A DNA stretch of 64,000 nucleotides, from assembly GCA_018436595.1 (NCBI GenBank), contig JAHDLC010000023.1:1-64000 (forward strand). Reading direction: 5' to 3'. Source of the stretch: Synergistaceae bacterium. GTDB lineage: Bacteria; Synergistota; Synergistia; Synergistales; Aminobacteriaceae. Both the position numbers and the translations under genes were made by a program. The notes under the pieces are model-generated. The model was given only the letters and a program-made list of their open reading frames with translations, made no database searches and was not told the DNA's origin. Positions 62,727 through 64,000 of the stretch are shown in pieces (within the stretch, counting starts at the first letter, position 1; each line of letters begins with the position of its first letter).

Positions 62727-63431
62727 ATGAAAATGTTTGAAGCTGTCATTGCCGCTGCGGTGGTATTTTTCGCGGGAAGGGCCTGTGCCGGGGAGATTCC
62801 TCCCCTGGACCGGCAGATCCCTTCGGAACTCCGGACGGCCGCCTTTGCCCTTGGCTGATTCTGGGGCCCTGATGCCCGGTTCGGGCTTCTCGACGGAGTG
62901 GTGCGCACCCGGGTGGGGTATGCCGGCGGAACAACGCCCGATCCCACCTATGATGACATCGGAGACCATGCAGAGACCGTCCAGGTTGATTACGACCCGG
63001 AAAAGATCTCTTACGACGAGCTCCTGGAGGTCTTCTGGACGAACCACAATCCCGCTGCCCGCCCATGGTCGACCCAGTACCGCTCCGCTGTCTTTCCGGC
63101 TGACGAAGACCAGAGGAAAGCGGCGGAACGGTCGGCCGCGAAGATTAAGGCGGACATGGGCGGGAAAATCTTCACGGCCATTGAACCACTGGCCCGGTTT
63201 TACCCGGCGGAAGGGTATCACCAGAAGTATTACCTCCGCAGGGACTATGTTCTCATGAGGGAGTTCAATGAAATGTTCCCGGAGCGGGACGGTTTTGTGA
63301 GCTCCCCCTCGGCCGCGAAGGCCAACGGAATTATTGCGGGACTGGCCTCAAAAGAGGAGCTGGAAACATTCCTTCCTCTGCTGGGTCTTTCGGAGGAGGC
63401 GCAGAAAAGACTCCGGACAAGGGGAAAATAG
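62727..63431 (+). CDS. msrA: Exported selenocysteine peptide-methionine (S)-S-oxide reductase
   Basis: A 234-residue MsrA read through TGA at 62856-62858 (Sec44). The catalytic motif GCFWG appears as FALG-U-FWGPDARFG, so Sec replaces the catalytic Cys. Downstream family motifs are VVRTRVGYAGGTTPDPTYDD, HAETVQVDYDP and FWTNHNPAARPWSTQYRSAV. An N-terminal signal peptide (MKMFEAVIAAAVVFFAGRAC) indicates export, so it repairs oxidised methionine outside the cytoplasm. The ATG at 62727 follows GGGAGGTGGAGAGA. The Sec44 frame is continuous to the stop at 63431. Confidence 0.9.
62874..62886 (+). promoter_or_regulatory. Bacterial SECIS hairpin of msrA
   Basis: GCCCG-GTT-CGGGC begins 15 nt after the UGA, placing the loop 20 nt from it with G first in the loop. 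This is within the range described for bacterial SECIS elements. Confidence 0.65.
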
Positions 63432-63467
63432 GAGGCATTCTTCAGGAAGGGGAGAGGAAAGAACAGG

Positions 63468-64000
63468 ATGAAAATCGTGTTTGTAGGTCTCGGCGGAGTG
63501 GGCGGGTACTACGGCGGCAAGGCTGCCCGGGCGTTCGAAGGCGGCAGTGAGCACCGGGTGATGTTTCTCGCCAGGGGAGAGCACCTCAGGACCATATCGG
63601 AAAAGGGTCTTAAAGTGTATGCCCAGGACGAGGAATTTGTCGCCCGGCCGTTCCTGGCCACCGACGATCCTGGGGAAATGGGGACGGCGGATCTTGTGGT
63701 GTTTGCCGTCAAGGGGTACGACCTCCGTGCGGCCGCCCGTGCGGCCCTTTCCCTTGTGGGTCCGGAGACGGCGGTCCTTCCCCTGCTGAACGGAGTGAAC
63801 AGCCCGGACATCCTGGCGGAAACGCTGCCGTCGTGCAGGCTGCTCAACGGGTGCGTCTACATCTCGGCCCGGATCGAAGGGCCGGGAATCGTCCGCCAGA
63901 CGGGGGGCAGCAGGAAGCTGTTCTTCGGTCCCGTGTCGGGAAGCAGGGAAATGTTCCTCCCCGTGGAGGAAATGCTCAGGAAGTCGGGGATCGATGCGTC
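63468..64000 (+). CDS. 2-dehydropantoate 2-reductase (ketopantoate reductase), partial
   Basis: The N-terminal 177 residues of a PanE/ApbA-family NADPH oxidoreductase running off the right edge. The Rossmann motif VGLGGVGGYYGGKAAR follows MKIVF directly. FLARGEHL, VVFAVKGYDL and LPLLNGVNSPDIL are family segments. It would make pantoate for CoA synthesis, though paralogues with other 2-keto acid substrates exist. The ATG at 63468 follows GGGGAGAGGAAAGAACAGG and lies 37 nt after msrA. Confidence 0.9.
   Translation, partial: MKIVFVGLGGVGGYYGGKAARAFEGGSEHRVMFLARGEHLRTISEKGLKVYAQDEEFVARPFLATDDPGEMGTADLVVFAVKGYDLRAAARAALSLVGPETAVLPLLNGVNSPDILAETLPSCRLLNGCVYISARIEGPGIVRQTGGSRKLFFGPVSGSREMFLPVEEMLRKSGIDA

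Overview
The window is about 64 kb of GC-rich (roughly 60%), densely packed bacterial chromosome. The gene content points to an anaerobic, amino-acid-using, selenium- and molybdenum-dependent bacterium. It includes a class III aminotransferase, CoA-transferase and thiolase linked to a TAXI-TRAP transporter, a UGA-containing formate dehydrogenase, a Mop-type aldehyde oxidoreductase, FeoAAB, GGDEF/HD-GYP signalling and a type II secretion operon. I would guess a member of the Synergistota (Synergistaceae). That is inference from gene families only, because no rRNA or tRNA gene was seen.

Layout. 1-6.6 kb: an edge-truncated chemotaxis receptor, a hotdog thioesterase, a PAS-GGDEF-HD-GYP protein, a ParA ATPase coupled to a basic-tailed partner, and a decayed CHASE4...EAL gene. 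6.7-9.2 kb: MntP, a GIY-YIG protein, a large palindromic repeat, and corA behind a leader that encodes a possible 17-residue peptide and an attenuator. 9.3-12.3 kb: an OpuAC-type binding protein coupled to a carnitine/choline acyltransferase homologue. 12.3-20.3 kb (minus): an amino-compound uptake and catabolism cluster with an RpiR-type regulator. 21-24.3 kb: a Tat-exported DUF362 protein, a membrane polyferredoxin with an internal Tat motif, and TatA and TatC. 24.3-31.6 kb: a DMT exporter, two tandem PAS-GAF-HD-GYP paralogues and an MFS transporter. 31.7-35.1 kb: a DtxR-FeoA regulator, two FeoA proteins and FeoB. 35.3-46.4 kb: a DUF2156 protein followed by a type II secretion operon in the order J-K-L-M-N-C-I-D-E-F-G. 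46.4-54 kb: a Moco-type riboswitch, aldehyde oxidoreductase and the accessory set known from Desulfovibrio as the DVU_1553/1555/1557/1558 families. 54-64 kb: an OsmC protein, an orphan transporter, selenocysteine formate dehydrogenase with an FmdE protein, a MoeA-like protein behind a second Moco riboswitch, a Mop protein, an MliC-like inhibitor, a probable new selenoprotein coupled to an EFR1 flavodoxin/ferredoxin, a secreted selenocysteine MsrA, and the start of a ketopantoate reductase.

Three genes carry an in-frame UGA at a catalytic or redox position within about 4.7 kb: fdhA, a thioredoxin-like protein, and msrA. Two genes or operons (aldehyde oxidoreductase, MoeA-like protein) share a molybdenum/tungsten-cofactor riboswitch with an intrinsic terminator as the switch. 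Together with the Mop protein and formate dehydrogenase they describe a molybdenum/selenium redox economy. The most interesting leads are the CU-motif selenoprotein, the corA leader peptide, the DUF362/polyferredoxin/TatAC export island, the dispersed palindromic repeat, and a gspL-like gene with no conventional start codon.
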